64,000 nucleotides of DNA from Bacteroidales bacterium (GCA_017427885.1 JAFRRW010000011.1:310001-374000); one strand, 5' to 3'. Counted from the first letter of the stretch, positions 53,891-63,079 are shown. Numbers and translations are program-made. Notes: a model not told the origin generated them from the letters alone.

Positions 53891-54631
53891 ATGAAAGCGC
53901 GGATAATCATATGTTTCGCGATGGCGGCGGCCGTAATGGCGGCGGCCGCGGCTCCCCTGTGCGGGCAGGACAGGAAGAGCCGCCGGGAAAAGAAGGAGGA
54001 GAAGATGGAGGCCAGGGAGCAGCTGAAACAGATGAAGCAGTCGGAAAAGAGCCAGTGGATGGGAATTTCGGTGGAAGACGGGGACACCGTCTATCTCGCT
54101 TCGGTGCCGCCGTCCTGGATATTCAGTTCCCTCGACCCGAAGAAGCAGGAAAGCTACCGCCAGTATTACCGCCTGGTATATAATTTCAACAAGGTATACC
54201 CCTACGCCAAGATGGCGGCGAAGATCCAGGACATCGTGGACAGCACCATAGCCGTCAGCAATTTCAACCACCGCCAGGAAGAAGCCTACCTCAGCACTAT
54301 GCAGAAGGAACTTCTGAACGCGTTCACCCCGGTGATCCGCGGCCTCACCACCTCACAGGGCAAACTGGTCACCCGCCTGATCGACAGGGAGACCGGGAAG
54401 ACCGGATACAAGATTGTGAAGGAATACCGCAGCGGGGTGTCGGCCGTGTTCTGGCAGGGAGTCGCCAGGTTGTTCGGACAGAACCTGAAAAGCAAGTACG
54501 ACCCGACCGGCGAGGACCAGGTCACCGAGGAACTGGTCCACAAATGGGAGAGCGGGGAGTTCCGCGACCTCTATTATTCCATTTTCTTCGAATATCCCAG
54601 ACCTTCCCCCATCCCTCCGGAATACAGGTGA
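53891..54631 (+). CDS. DUF4294-family secreted protein
   Basis: A 246-residue protein with a signal peptide (ICFAMAAAVMAAAAAPLCG), then a highly charged stretch rich in Lys/Glu (DRKSRREKKEEKMEAREQLK). The DUF4294 core follows: YRLVYNFNKVYPYAKMAAKI and QGKLVTRLIDRETGKTGYKIVKEYR. The family is Bacteroidetes-specific and of unknown function, probably periplasmic. The gene is divergent from the ribosomal operon and convergent with the WG-repeat gene. Confidence 0.85.
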   Translation: MKARIIICFAMAAAVMAAAAAPLCGQDRKSRREKKEEKMEAREQLKQMKQSEKSQWMGISVEDGDTVYLASVPPSWIFSSLDPKKQESYRQYYRLVYNFNKVYPYAKMAAKIQDIVDSTIAVSNFNHRQEEAYLSTMQKELLNAFTPVIRGLTTSQGKLVTRLIDRETGKTGYKIVKEYRSGVSAVFWQGVARLFGQNLKSKYDPTGEDQVTEELVHKWESGEFRDLYYSIFFEYPRPSPIPPEYR

Positions 54632-54643
54632 TTACCAGCAGGA

Positions 54644-56437
54644 TCAAAAACCTGATATCACCGTGTAGTAGACCTCCTTCTCCCTCCATGACTCCTTCTT
54701 GATTTCTATCGTCATGGACTTGATGGCCGGAAAGTCATCCCGGAGTTCCAGTTCAAGCTGGGCGAGTTTTACATAGGCCCTGTCTTTAAATTCGGGCGCA
54801 GCATCAATTGGTACCGGGATTCTGATAACGTCCCATGGAGACTCTTTCAGGTGGACGGGGAAGCACTCGTTTTCCGTGTCATATTTGTCCTGTTCGATAT
54901 AATGCTTCTGATTTCCCATGTACTCGTCTACCGGCGCCGGAATGCGTGAAGCCAGGTAGTTACCCAGATTGGCCGGATCGGCAATCCTGGCCTGATAGTC
55001 GGCATCCTTCTCAAACTCTCCCTTCTGCATGAATTCCTCTTTCAGCTTGGCTGTCTTTTCATCGTACCAGAAAGAGAAAGAGAGACTATCCTTTGCCTCA
55101 CCGTCAAGCGTTGTCCGGACAGGGATCAACCTGCCGTTCGAGCGGTAAAAACAGATGCCGTCCTTTTCGACAAATAAGGTGATTACTTTTTCTCCGCCTT
55201 TCTTTATCCAGAAGGATTCCCGAATCTGTGTGTATTCAATGGGAACGCTTTCCCCGCTGGGAAGGAGCGCCCCGTAAAGGCCGCCATTGCCATAAATCGC
55301 GGTCCCGCCATTTCCTATGATGACGTTCTCGTATTCGAAAGGAACCAAGGTCTTCCCCTGCTGGTCCAGCACGCCGAACTTGCCGCCCTCTTCTTTCTGC
55401 GCCCGGACCAGGCCGGTGGGAGAGACCGAAAGGCTGGCATATTCGTGGGGAAGAAGGCTGTGACCCTCCTTGTCATACAAACCGAATTTCCCATTTTTGC
55501 TGGCGGCGATATAGCCCGGATTATAAATCGTGACCGTCTCGAATTGCTCGGGAAGCACGCTGAAGGCTTCCATCTTGTCAAACTGGTTCGGTTTTTTCTT
55601 AGGACCGACTCTCCAGACTCCCCACGCCATCTTACCGTCTTTGCCGGGATTGCCCATGATCACAAGCAGAGTCCCTCCTCCCTGTTCAGGGTTGGTGGCA
55701 ACGCAACCGGAATATTTCACAGGAATGAGTTCGTGGCCATAACCCCAGCTGATGTTCGCTTCCACAAGGCCGTACTTCATAGGCGCATTTTCTCCTTTCC
55801 CGGATTTGAGGCCCACGATGGCAACACAATCATCCGTCAGGCCCAGGCCGGAAGAGCGTAAGTTGATATAGTCATACTTGGGCTTGATCTTCCACTCTCC
55901 GGGATAGTCCGTCATCTTCCCGTAGTTCTTATCGGATTTCATCGTTTCCGTATATGTCCACGCATTCTCCCAAACACCCAGTTTGTCTTTCCCGGAATCG
56001 CGTAATACCACATACTTGGGAACCTTCTGTCCTCCGGAGCGTTCATCATATCTGAAACCAAGCGTATGCCCCGGAACAGTGGAGGAATAGCGCTTGTAGT
56101 CTCCTCCTTGCGGCTCTGAATTCAGCCAATCGGACAAGGCATTGCCGAGCGCCGAGCCCACAGCCGCTGCCGCCACACCGGCAGCGACCTGACTGGCAGA
56201 AGACGAGGAAGACTGACTCCCTGCAGAACTGCGGCTTTTATAATAAGGGCACCAGGTCTCGTGCTGCCAGGCGTATGTAATGTTCCCCATCTCTATTCCA
56301 CAATAGGAGCATGTTTTCTTCGCAGACGTAGGATTGGGGGTTGTCTGCTTGACCGCTTGTCCCTGTCCCATTCCGGCCTGGGCGAACAGGACTGCGGAAA
56401 CGGTCAGGCATAATAAGGAGAACAGGACTTTTCTCAT
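54644..56437 (-). CDS. Secreted WG-repeat protein with N-terminal zinc-ribbon-like motif
   Basis: A 597-residue protein with a signal peptide (LFSLLCLTVSAVLFAQA). Residues about 40-70 carry CSYCGIEMG...HETWCPYY, a CxxC..H..C pattern like a metal site. A glycine-zipper-like helix follows (ASQVAAGVAAAAVGSALGNAL). Residues about 160-420 contain degenerate WG repeats (KFGLYDKEGHSLLPHEYAS, KFGVLDQQGKTLVPFEYEN, LYGALLPSGE). The C-terminal 170 residues are unassigned. WG repeats form beta-propeller-like folds; the function is unknown. The position next to DUF4294 gives no clue. Confidence 0.75.
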   Translation of the reverse strand: MRKVLFSLLCLTVSAVLFAQAGMGQGQAVKQTTPNPTSAKKTCSYCGIEMGNITYAWQHETWCPYYKSRSSAGSQSSSSSASQVAAGVAAAAVGSALGNALSDWLNSEPQGGDYKRYSSTVPGHTLGFRYDERSGGQKVPKYVVLRDSGKDKLGVWENAWTYTETMKSDKNYGKMTDYPGEWKIKPKYDYINLRSSGLGLTDDCVAIVGLKSGKGENAPMKYGLVEANISWGYGHELIPVKYSGCVATNPEQGGGTLLVIMGNPGKDGKMAWGVWRVGPKKKPNQFDKMEAFSVLPEQFETVTIYNPGYIAASKNGKFGLYDKEGHSLLPHEYASLSVSPTGLVRAQKEEGGKFGVLDQQGKTLVPFEYENVIIGNGGTAIYGNGGLYGALLPSGESVPIEYTQIRESFWIKKGGEKVITLFVEKDGICFYRSNGRLIPVRTTLDGEAKDSLSFSFWYDEKTAKLKEEFMQKGEFEKDADYQARIADPANLGNYLASRIPAPVDEYMGNQKHYIEQDKYDTENECFPVHLKESPWDVIRIPVPIDAAPEFKDRAYVKLAQLELELRDDFPAIKSMTIEIKKESWREKEVYYTVISGF

Positions 56438-56458
56438 TGTAATTGGCTATTTGTAGCG

Positions 56459-56466
56459 CAAATATA
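56459..56466 (-). promoter_or_regulatory. Putative promoter -7 box of the WG-repeat gene
   Basis: TATATTTG on the minus strand, 21 bp before the ATG at 56437. No clear -33 box. Confidence 0.4.
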
Positions 56467-56535
56467 TGAACTAATCACATACGACATGTGGTGTATTTCA
56501 CCACAGTCAGGCTACGTCTTCGCCGGAGCGGAAAC

Positions 56536-57279
56536 TTATGAGGAAATCCTTGAGAGGGTGCCGGCAACGGAGTCATAGACAAGGGCGTCGGAGCCGTCCA
56601 TCCAGTCTTTCAGGAGATGGAAGCCCGCGCCAGCGGAGAGGGTGGCGTCGACCTTGCAATGATAGTGGCCGAAAATGAACTCGTCCACCTTATGTGCCAC
56701 GGAATAATCTTCGGCAAATTTCCAGAGGGGCTCGTCGGAGCCGCGGAAATCATATTCCACGTTCTTGGCCAGGCGGCTGCGCTTGGACCAGCCTTTGCCA
56801 AGGCGGAAGGCCAGCCAGGGATGCAGGAGGGAGAAAAGCCACTGCAGGACGGGATTGTGGAAGCCCCACCGCATCAGTTTGTAGCCCTTGTTCCCCGGGC
56901 CGAGGCCGTCTCCGTGACCGAGGCAGAACGTCCTGCCGCCGATTTCGACGGAATACGGCTGGATGAGCTTCTTTATCCCCATATCCTCAAAATACCCGTA
57001 AGACCAGATGTCGTGGTTCCCCTTGAAGAAATAAACCTTCACCCCGGCGTCCATCAGGTCCATCAGCGATGAGAACACCCTGACGTAACCCTTGGGAACG
57101 ACGTCGCGGTATTCGCACCAGAAATCCCAGATGTCTCCCAGGAGGTACAGGGCTTCCGTCTGCGAGGCTGGGATGGACTTCAGGAAGTCCACGAACCTCT
57201 TCTCCCGTGCGGCAGGGTCCTTGACATCCAGGCCGAGATGGACGTCCGCAACGAAATAAGTGAGGTTCCTGCCGTCCAT
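56536..57279 (-). CDS. lpxH: UDP-2,3-diacylglucosamine diphosphatase
   Basis: A 247-residue metallophosphoesterase. Motifs are VADVHLGLD, LLGDIWDFWCEY, FKGNHDIWSYGYF and GHGDGLG, with a C-terminal FGHYHC. The WDFW block and the insert LGKGWSKRSRL are typical of Bacteroidetes LpxH. It releases lipid X in lipid A synthesis at the inner membrane. It follows uppP by 1 bp, so two envelope-precursor phosphatases are coupled. Confidence 0.9.
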   Translation of the reverse strand: MDGRNLTYFVADVHLGLDVKDPAAREKRFVDFLKSIPASQTEALYLLGDIWDFWCEYRDVVPKGYVRVFSSLMDLMDAGVKVYFFKGNHDIWSYGYFEDMGIKKLIQPYSVEIGGRTFCLGHGDGLGPGNKGYKLMRWGFHNPVLQWLFSLLHPWLAFRLGKGWSKRSRLAKNVEYDFRGSDEPLWKFAEDYSVAHKVDEFIFGHYHCKVDATLSAGAGFHLLKDWMDGSDALVYDSVAGTLSRISS

Positions 57280-57280
57280 C

Positions 57281-58129
57281 TCAGGCGAAGATGAATATCA
57301 GGACGGCTACGAGGGCGCAGTAGAGGGCGAACCAGGAAAGTTTCGCCTTGCGGACGAGGGCTATCATCGCCTTACATGCGAAAAGGCCGGCGAGGAAGGC
57401 CCCGACAAAGCCGATGGCCAGGGCCGCGAAACCGACGCCTTCTCCCATCGGTTCGGAACCGACGACAGCCTTGAGGATATCGAGGCATTGTTCTCCCAGG
57501 ATCGGAATCAGCACCATCAGGAAAGAGAACTGGGCCATCACTTCCCGGCGGACGCCGGATATGAGCCCGGTGGAAATGGTGGTTCCGGAACGGGAAAGGC
57601 CGGGAGCCACCGCCAGGGCCTGGGCGATGCCGACAAGGAAGGCCTGGCCGTAGGATATGCCGTTGCGGCGGGACTTGCCCGCGACTGGCTGAGGGTCCTC
57701 TTCGGACGCAGGGGCCGGAGCCTTTTTCCCCAGGATGTCGGAAAGGACCAGAAGGACGGCGGTTATGAGGAGACAGACGGCCACGGTGGACAGGGTGTTG
57801 CCGAACAGGGCCTCCACCTTGTCCTTGAGCAGGAAGCCGACAAGGGCGACCGGAATCATCGAGAAGAGGATCTTGCAGACGTAGTCGGTCTCGTCATTGT
57901 ACCTGAAGGCGAAAAAGCCTTTCAGGAGGCGCTTGATGACGGACCAGAACACCACGAGGGTGCTCAACACGGTTGCAAAATGGACCGTGACGGTAAAATC
58001 CAGGAACCCCTCCGCGTCCACGCCGAGAAGTTCCTTGAATATCATCAGATGACCGCTGCTGCTCACCGGAAGGAACTCCGTGAGTCCCTGAACTATGCCC
58101 AGGAGAAGGGCCTGCCACCACCCCATCAT
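57281..58129 (-). CDS. uppP: Undecaprenyl-diphosphatase (BacA type)
   Basis: A 282-residue protein with about eight membrane helices. It starts WWQALLLGIVQGLTEFLPVSSSGHLMI and has the second conserved motif VAPGLSRSGTTIS. These contain the catalytic Glu, His and Arg residues. It recycles the lipid carrier for peptidoglycan and O-antigen. It overlaps the DUF3098 gene by 4 bp (ATGA). Confidence 0.95.
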   Translation of the reverse strand: MMGWWQALLLGIVQGLTEFLPVSSSGHLMIFKELLGVDAEGFLDFTVTVHFATVLSTLVVFWSVIKRLLKGFFAFRYNDETDYVCKILFSMIPVALVGFLLKDKVEALFGNTLSTVAVCLLITAVLLVLSDILGKKAPAPASEEDPQPVAGKSRRNGISYGQAFLVGIAQALAVAPGLSRSGTTISTGLISGVRREVMAQFSFLMVLIPILGEQCLDILKAVVGSEPMGEGVGFAALAIGFVGAFLAGLFACKAMIALVRKAKLSWFALYCALVAVLIFIFA

Positions 58130-58368
58130 TTCCCGTCCTCCTTGTCTTTCCGGCCGACGTTCATTATGGCTACTATCACTATCACCACCCCGCAGAGGAT
58201 CACTATCGGGGCGGCCGTCAGCCTGCGGAAATCGAACATCGCATAGTTGAACACCTGGGGATCCTTGCTCCCCCCTCCGATCATAAGTATATATCCCGCA
58301 ATCATCACCAGGACTCCGATTATTAGGAGCCTCAGTCCCTTGCGGTTGGTTGCCATTCCGTTATCCAT
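58126..58368 (-). CDS. DUF3098 small membrane protein
   Basis: An 80-residue protein with two hydrophobic helices (LLIIGVLVMIAGYILMIGGG and PIVILCGVVIVIVAIM) joined by DPQVFNYAMFDFRR, the hallmark of DUF3098. It is typically found between ftsX and uppP in Bacteroidetes, as here. Function unknown. A start at the second Met is also possible. Confidence 0.88.
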   Translation of the reverse strand: MDNGMATNRKGLRLLIIGVLVMIAGYILMIGGGSKDPQVFNYAMFDFRRLTAAPIVILCGVVIVIVAIMNVGRKDKEDGK

Positions 58369-58377
58369 ATAATTGAC

Positions 58378-59265
58378 TTATGCATAAAGCTCGTCCTTCC
58401 CTAGGCGGACAAGCCTGTTCACGACAAAATACGTACTCGTAAGGCAGATCACCAGACCGGCAACCACAATGATTCCCACCACGACCAGCAGGGACTCCAG
58501 GCGGAACACCTCGAACAACTGGGCGAACTCGCTCTTCAGGAAGAAGAGGATGGCGACCAGCATCAGGATGGCCACGAAGGCCGAGATGAGGCCCTGGAAG
58601 CAGGCCTGTACCATGAAGGGACCACGGATGAAAGAACGGGTGGCCCCGACCAGCTGCATCGTATGGATGGTGAACCGGCGGGAGAACACGTTGAGCCTCA
58701 CGGTGTTGTTGATGAGCACATAGGAGATGAACAGCAGGAGGAGTATGAGCACCCCTATTACCAGCGAAATCTTGCTGAGGTTCGAGTTCAGGGCGTTCAC
58801 CAGGTTCTGCTGCCAAACCACCTCGTCCACCAGTGGGGAGGCCGAAACCTCGTTCCTGACCACCTCGAGGCTGTCCGCCGAAAGATAGCGGGCATCGAGA
58901 TTGGCCGTGATGGATATGGGGACAGGGGCCGTGGCGAAAACCGAGAGGAAGTCCTCCCCGAGCATTTCCGACATCTCCCTGATGCCCTGCTCGCGCGAAA
59001 TGATTTCACTGGTCTTGATGAAGCGGGCCGAATCGAGTTCCGCCTTGAAAGCGGCCGCCTGGTCGTCCTGCACCTCCTGCTTCAGGAGGATGGACACCTG
59101 CATGTTCTCCTTGAAATAATCCGACACGCTCTTGGCGTTGACGAGCAGGAGGGCCGCGATGCCGACGAGCAGGAGCACCAGGCTGATGCTTATCACCGTC
59201 GACAGATAGGAATTGGCTAGCCTCCTACGAATCAGTTTATTCTCTCCCTTGGACCCTTTAGACAT
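58378..59265 (-). CDS. ftsX: FtsX-like cell-division permease subunit
   Basis: A 295-residue protein with four membrane helices and a large extracellular loop between the first and second (residues about 50-175, with EVQDDQAAAFKAELD and the FtsX ECD feel). The C-terminal permease region has FSRRFTIHTMQLVGATRSFIRGPF. With FtsE it controls peptidoglycan hydrolases at division. ftsE is not in the window. It starts the unit ftsX-DUF3098-uppP-lpxH. Confidence 0.9.
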   Translation of the reverse strand: MSKGSKGENKLIRRRLANSYLSTVISISLVLLLVGIAALLLVNAKSVSDYFKENMQVSILLKQEVQDDQAAAFKAELDSARFIKTSEIISREQGIREMSEMLGEDFLSVFATAPVPISITANLDARYLSADSLEVVRNEVSASPLVDEVVWQQNLVNALNSNLSKISLVIGVLILLLLFISYVLINNTVRLNVFSRRFTIHTMQLVGATRSFIRGPFMVQACFQGLISAFVAILMLVAILFFLKSEFAQLFEVFRLESLLVVVGIIVVAGLVICLTSTYFVVNRLVRLGKDELYA

Positions 59266-59290
59266 TGTGCGGAATATCCCAAATTGACCT

Positions 59291-59298
59291 CAAATATA
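59291..59298 (-). promoter_or_regulatory. Putative promoter -7 box of the ftsX unit
   Basis: TATATTTG on the minus strand, 25 bp before the ftsX ATG. No firm -33 box. Confidence 0.45.
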
Positions 59299-59328
59299 CT
59301 AAAATATGGAAATATGAAAAATTTTAAT

Positions 59329-59336
59329 TACTTTTG
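59329..59336 (+). promoter_or_regulatory. Putative promoter -7 box of the GT5-like/DUF4270 pair
   Basis: TACTTTTG matches TAnnTTTG and lies 26 bp before the ATG at 59363. It is divergent from the ftsX promoter. Confidence 0.45.
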
Positions 59337-59362
59337 TATGAATATTCGCTAAAAGAACCGAC

Positions 59363-60187
59363 ATGCCGGATTCCGTAAAGAAAGTCCTGTTCGTAAGCTC
59401 CGAGATCTTTCCCTATCTCCCGGAGAGCGAGGTGGCCCATACCGGCCGCTACCTCCCTCAGGGAATACAGGAAAGGAAAAAGGAGATACGTTCGTTCATG
59501 CCCCGCTACGGCTGCGTGAACGAGAGGAAGAACCAGCTGCACGAAGTCATACGGCTTTCCGGAATGAACCTCATCATCGGCGACGCGGACCGTCCCCTGG
59601 TCATCAAGGTGGCCTCCATCCCCTCGGCCAGGATGCAGGTGTACTTCATCGACAACGAAGACTATTTCAAGCGCAAGCAGATATACAGCGACGACGACGG
59701 CGAATTCTTCAAGGATAACGCCGAAAGGGCGGTGTTCTTCGCCCGCGGAGTCCTCGAATCGGTCAAGAAGCTGCGCTGGGCCGCCGACATCATCCACTGC
59801 CAGGGCTGGATGTCGAGCATCGTCCCCCTTTACCTGAAGAAGGCCTACTTCCAGGACCCCATCTTCGCGAACGCCAAGGTGGTGACCTCCTTCTACGGCG
59901 ACACCCCTGACCAGACCTTCTCCGAAGACATTTGCAGGACCATCCTCTACGGAGGGGTGAAGCCCGAGGACCTGGCCGTCCTGGACCGGCCGGATGGCAT
60001 AAAACTTGCGGAACTGGCCGCTCAGTACTCCGATGGAGTAATCTTCTCATCGAAGGACGTGGACCCCGCTATAGTGGAGTTCTGCTCCCAAAGCGGAAAG
60101 AAGGTCCTCCCCTACGACGGGAAGGCGATGGAGGACGGATCCTACATCGACGAATACGGCAGTTTTTACGACCTATTGCAGGAATGA
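59363..60187 (+). CDS. Glycogen/starch synthase N-terminal-domain protein (GT5-like)
   Basis: A 274-residue protein matching only the N-terminal Rossmann half of glycogen synthase: KKVLFVSSEIFPYLPESEVAHTGRYLPQGI, FMPRYGCVNERKNQLHEV, DIIHCQGWMSSIVPLYLK. The canonical KxGGLADV loop is altered to SEVAHTG, and the C-terminal nucleotide-sugar-binding half is absent. Such stand-alone forms are common in Bacteroidetes, and they may not be active synthases. Its stop overlaps the DUF4270 start (ATGA), a conserved pairing. Confidence 0.85.
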   Translation: MPDSVKKVLFVSSEIFPYLPESEVAHTGRYLPQGIQERKKEIRSFMPRYGCVNERKNQLHEVIRLSGMNLIIGDADRPLVIKVASIPSARMQVYFIDNEDYFKRKQIYSDDDGEFFKDNAERAVFFARGVLESVKKLRWAADIIHCQGWMSSIVPLYLKKAYFQDPIFANAKVVTSFYGDTPDQTFSEDICRTILYGGVKPEDLAVLDRPDGIKLAELAAQYSDGVIFSSKDVDPAIVEFCSQSGKKVLPYDGKAMEDGSYIDEYGSFYDLLQE

Positions 60188-61848
60188 ATCTGAAAAGAGC
60201 ATCTTTCATCGCGTTTGCAGCCCTTGCAGGCTGCATTTCGTGCGTAAATACCAACAACCGTCTCGGTGAGGATTTCCTCGCCAGCGACTCCCAGTACGAC
60301 CTCTATACCACCGAAGCGGACATCACCGACATCAGGATGGCCAAGGTGGACAGCCTTTCCGGCTACTCCTCCGACAAGATAGTCATCGGGGCCATCCGCG
60401 ACGAGAGGTACGGCCTCACCACCAGGGGCTGCGTCCTCACCCTGGTTCCCGCCATCAATGAGATCGACATGGGAACCAACCCCGAGTTCGTCAAATTCCG
60501 TTTCACGGCCGTGGCGGACACCACCTCCGTCGCCGACGAGAACCAGCAGCACATCATCCAGAACGTGAACGTATACGAACTCACCGAGAGGATGGGCAGC
60601 AAGGACTATTACGCGGGCAGCAAGGTGAAATACGACGACACCCACCGCATTTCGCGGGGACAGGTGATCTACAGCGGGCAGGATTCCCTCGCCTTCGACT
60701 TCTCCGAGGAATACGGCAAGAGGTATATGAACATCCTCGCCAGCGACCTCGATTCCCTCGGAGCCTACCTCAAGAAATTCCCGGGCATCTACATCACGGT
60801 GGACGAACCCCGCGGGATCGGCGGCAGGATTGACAAATTCAACCTCAAGGCCTTCACGGTAACCTCCAGTTCCTATTATTCCTCTTCCGATGTAAGTTGG
60901 AACGGGAACCTTGCGGAGCTCAAGTACCGGAGCACGTATGACGGGGTGCGAAAGGACACCTCCCTGCTTTTCTATTTCTCTCCCGCCAAACTCTATAACC
61001 TCGACTCCCTTATCGCCAAGAGCGCATCGGCGATAAGCGACATAAACCAGTATGCCTTCAACACCTCCTCCCACGAATCCGAGGAGATGGAAGGCCCCGC
61101 AACGGACAGGATCTACGTCGAGGGCGGCACCGGCATCAAGCCGATGATACCTGCAGGAGGACTCAGGGATCTCATCAGGGACGAGATCGCGAAATACGGA
61201 GACCCGGATGCGGCGGTCATCACCAAGGCCACCATCGAACTGCCGTTCATCTTCCCGGACGATTACACCAAGATGTTCCTTTATCCGAAGGTCCTCAGCC
61301 CCACCGCCCGCCTGAGGGTGGACGAGGACGTGGCCTTCGCCTCCCTCTCCGATGCGAACATCAGCACGGAGAACCAGGGAAAGATCAACCGTTCCACCCT
61401 GAAGTATTCCCCGGACATAACGCTCCATGCCCAGCAGCTGATCAGGAAGGACCCCGAAGACGAGAACTTCTCGAACTTCGACATCTGGTTCCTCATTATG
61501 GACGAGGAGGTCACCACGACCTCCAACAACGACGAAATGAGCGACTATTACCGCCAGATGGCCTACTACAGCTACTATAACAGCCTCTATGGCGGAGGGT
61601 ACGGCGGCTATGGCGGATACGGTTATGGAGGTTATGGAGGATACGGCGGTTACGGCGGAGGCTATGGCTACAATAACTACCTGTACCTGTCGATGATGAT
61701 GATGGGCAGCGGTTCCCAGACCACGACGAGCACCCAGACCGTCCTGGACAAGGACGACTTCTACGACGCCGTACTCGTGGGACCGACCGCCACGGACTTC
61801 GACGAAAGGCCCAAGATCAAGCTCACCTTCGGCATCCCGAAGAACTGA
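60184..61848 (+). CDS. DUF4270 lipoprotein with Gly/Tyr-rich segment
   Basis: A 554-residue protein. The signal ends in AALAGCISC, so it is a lipoprotein. The DUF4270 pattern is clear: NRLGEDFLASDSQYDLYTT, a long beta-rich body with repeated strand-turn units, and KLTFGIPKN at the end. Residues about 470-500 are a run of Gly-Gly-Tyr triplets followed by Met-rich and Thr/Ser-rich stretches, a low-complexity insertion. DUF4270 proteins are surface or periplasmic and of unknown function. The start overlaps the upstream stop by 4 bp; a longer ORF upstream is a shadow of the GT5-like gene. Confidence 0.85.
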   Translation: MNLKRASFIAFAALAGCISCVNTNNRLGEDFLASDSQYDLYTTEADITDIRMAKVDSLSGYSSDKIVIGAIRDERYGLTTRGCVLTLVPAINEIDMGTNPEFVKFRFTAVADTTSVADENQQHIIQNVNVYELTERMGSKDYYAGSKVKYDDTHRISRGQVIYSGQDSLAFDFSEEYGKRYMNILASDLDSLGAYLKKFPGIYITVDEPRGIGGRIDKFNLKAFTVTSSSYYSSSDVSWNGNLAELKYRSTYDGVRKDTSLLFYFSPAKLYNLDSLIAKSASAISDINQYAFNTSSHESEEMEGPATDRIYVEGGTGIKPMIPAGGLRDLIRDEIAKYGDPDAAVITKATIELPFIFPDDYTKMFLYPKVLSPTARLRVDEDVAFASLSDANISTENQGKINRSTLKYSPDITLHAQQLIRKDPEDENFSNFDIWFLIMDEEVTTTSNNDEMSDYYRQMAYYSYYNSLYGGGYGGYGGYGYGGYGGYGGYGGGYGYNNYLYLSMMMMGSGSQTTTSTQTVLDKDDFYDAVLVGPTATDFDERPKIKLTFGIPKN

Positions 61849-61868
61849 TAACCAGGAATATAATGATG

Positions 61869-61903
61869 AAAGCCCGGAGGAAATCCCCCGGGCTTTTTGT
61901 TTT
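61869..61903 (+). terminator. Rho-independent terminator after the DUF4270 gene
   Basis: A 9-bp stem AAAGCCCGG/CCGGGCTTT is followed by TTGTTTT on the plus strand, 20 bp after the stop. On the other strand it may also limit acpP transcription, with a weaker T-tract. Confidence 0.8.
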
Positions 61904-61919
61904 CATTTCAAGAGAGCTC

Positions 61920-62168
61920 TTATTTCTCGGCGAGCTTGTCCTGAACCTTGGAAATGGCGTCGCCAACGGTGGCGATGGTGCTGGTCTCCTCATCGGGGAT
62001 CTTGATTCCGAACACGCGCTCGAACTCCATGAGAAGCTCCACGGTGTCGAGGGAATCGGCTCCAAGGTCATTTGTAAAATTCGCAGTCTCGGTAACTTCG
62101 GACTCTTCTACTCCGAGTTTGTCAACGATTATCGCCTTGACCTGTTTTACAACTTCTTCTTCAGTCAT
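61920..62168 (-). CDS. acpP: Acyl carrier protein
   Basis: An 82-residue acidic helical protein with the phosphopantetheine-attachment Ser in [16 protein letters not shown]. It carries acyl chains in fatty acid and lipid A synthesis. It stands alone here, without fabF, which commonly follows acpP in other bacteria. Confidence 0.96.
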   Translation of the reverse strand: MTEEEVVKQVKAIIVDKLGVEESEVTETANFTNDLGADSLDTVELLMEFERVFGIKIPDEETSTIATVGDAISKVQDKLAEK

Positions 62169-62221
62169 GATTGAAAATTTTTAGTTTATGTTTTAAATAT
62201 ACGTTTTCTAAAAAGGTCGTG

Positions 62222-62250
62222 CAAAGTAAGTAAAAAAAACCGAGAAACAA
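62222..62250 (-). promoter_or_regulatory. Promoter of acpP
   Basis: TTG (62248-62250), 18 bp, then TTACTTTG (62222-62229), one base off the -7 consensus. It lies about 54 bp before the acpP start. Confidence 0.5.
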
Positions 62251-62284
62251 AAATTTGAGGTGAAATCTCCTGCTCCAAGCCGGG

Positions 62285-63079
62285 TCATACTTGTCCTTCA
62301 AGTCTCTGCGACTTACTGAGTTTCAGCCATATCCTGAGACCGTTGAGGGAATTGAGGAAGTAGAATACATATTTCACCAGCATCACCACCGTGTAGCCCG
62401 AAGCACCGGGGCTCGTCAGCCGGTTGGTCCAGAGGAGAATGGACACGATGTTCACGAGGATCCACAGGTACCACTGCTCGGTGAAGGCGAGGGAAAGGAG
62501 GACCTGACCGAGAATGTTGAGCACGACGAGGGAGGCGTCCAGCAGGATCTTGGCCTTGTCGATCTCGACGATCTTTCCGGCCCTGAACTGCGCCAGGTCG
62601 ACGCCATACAGTATCGAATAAGCAACCGTAGTGCCTATCACGAATGCTGCCGCAATCTTGAGCCAGTCCTTTCCGGTGAACCTCCTGGCATTCACCTTGG
62701 TCTCCCGCGTCTTCCCTTTATCGTCAGTCACCCGGTCTCCCGCCCCGCGCCTGCGCCACTGCCAGAATCCCACGAACTGCATCGGAAGGAAGTACAGCAC
62801 GTGAAGGGCGAAAGTCCCCATTATGCCGCTGTCATAATACACGATCGAGCAGCAGACCACGTCGAGCAGGCCGAACAGGAAGGTCCAGATGCTTCCGTTG
62901 GCGGAGAGCACAGCGTTGGTAACCCCGGTGACCGCCGCCGCACAGGCGATTGCCTGCATCAGCACCCTCGCTCCCGGAGTACGTACCTGGTATATGAAAC
63001 TGTATATGGCTATCAGCACCATCCCCGCCAGCAGGAAGGCGCTGAACCAGAAATTGAATCTTTCTTCCCTTGTCTTCAT
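62285..63079 (-). CDS. PnuC-family vitamin transporter, second copy
   Basis: A 264-residue membrane protein with seven to eight hydrophobic segments. PnuC-like features are FLFGLLDVVCCSIVYYDSGIMG, LYFLPMQFVGFWQWRRRG and the C-terminal EQWYLWILVNIVSILLW. It is longer than the copy in the suf operon and only distantly similar, with a charged central loop (DKGKTRETKVNARRF). The substrate is presumably nicotinamide riboside or another vitamin nucleoside. Orphan gene between acpP and uvrC. Confidence 0.82.
   Translation of the reverse strand: MKTREERFNFWFSAFLLAGMVLIAIYSFIYQVRTPGARVLMQAIACAAAVTGVTNAVLSANGSIWTFLFGLLDVVCCSIVYYDSGIMGTFALHVLYFLPMQFVGFWQWRRRGAGDRVTDDKGKTRETKVNARRFTGKDWLKIAAAFVIGTTVAYSILYGVDLAQFRAGKIVEIDKAKILLDASLVVLNILGQVLLSLAFTEQWYLWILVNIVSILLWTNRLTSPGASGYTVVMLVKYVFYFLNSLNGLRIWLKLSKSQRLEGQV

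Noticed and set aside
53590-54183. A 197-codon plus-strand ORF upstream of and overlapping the DUF4294 gene
   Set aside because: It is out of frame with DUF4294, covers the rplP promoter, and its translation shows no domain.
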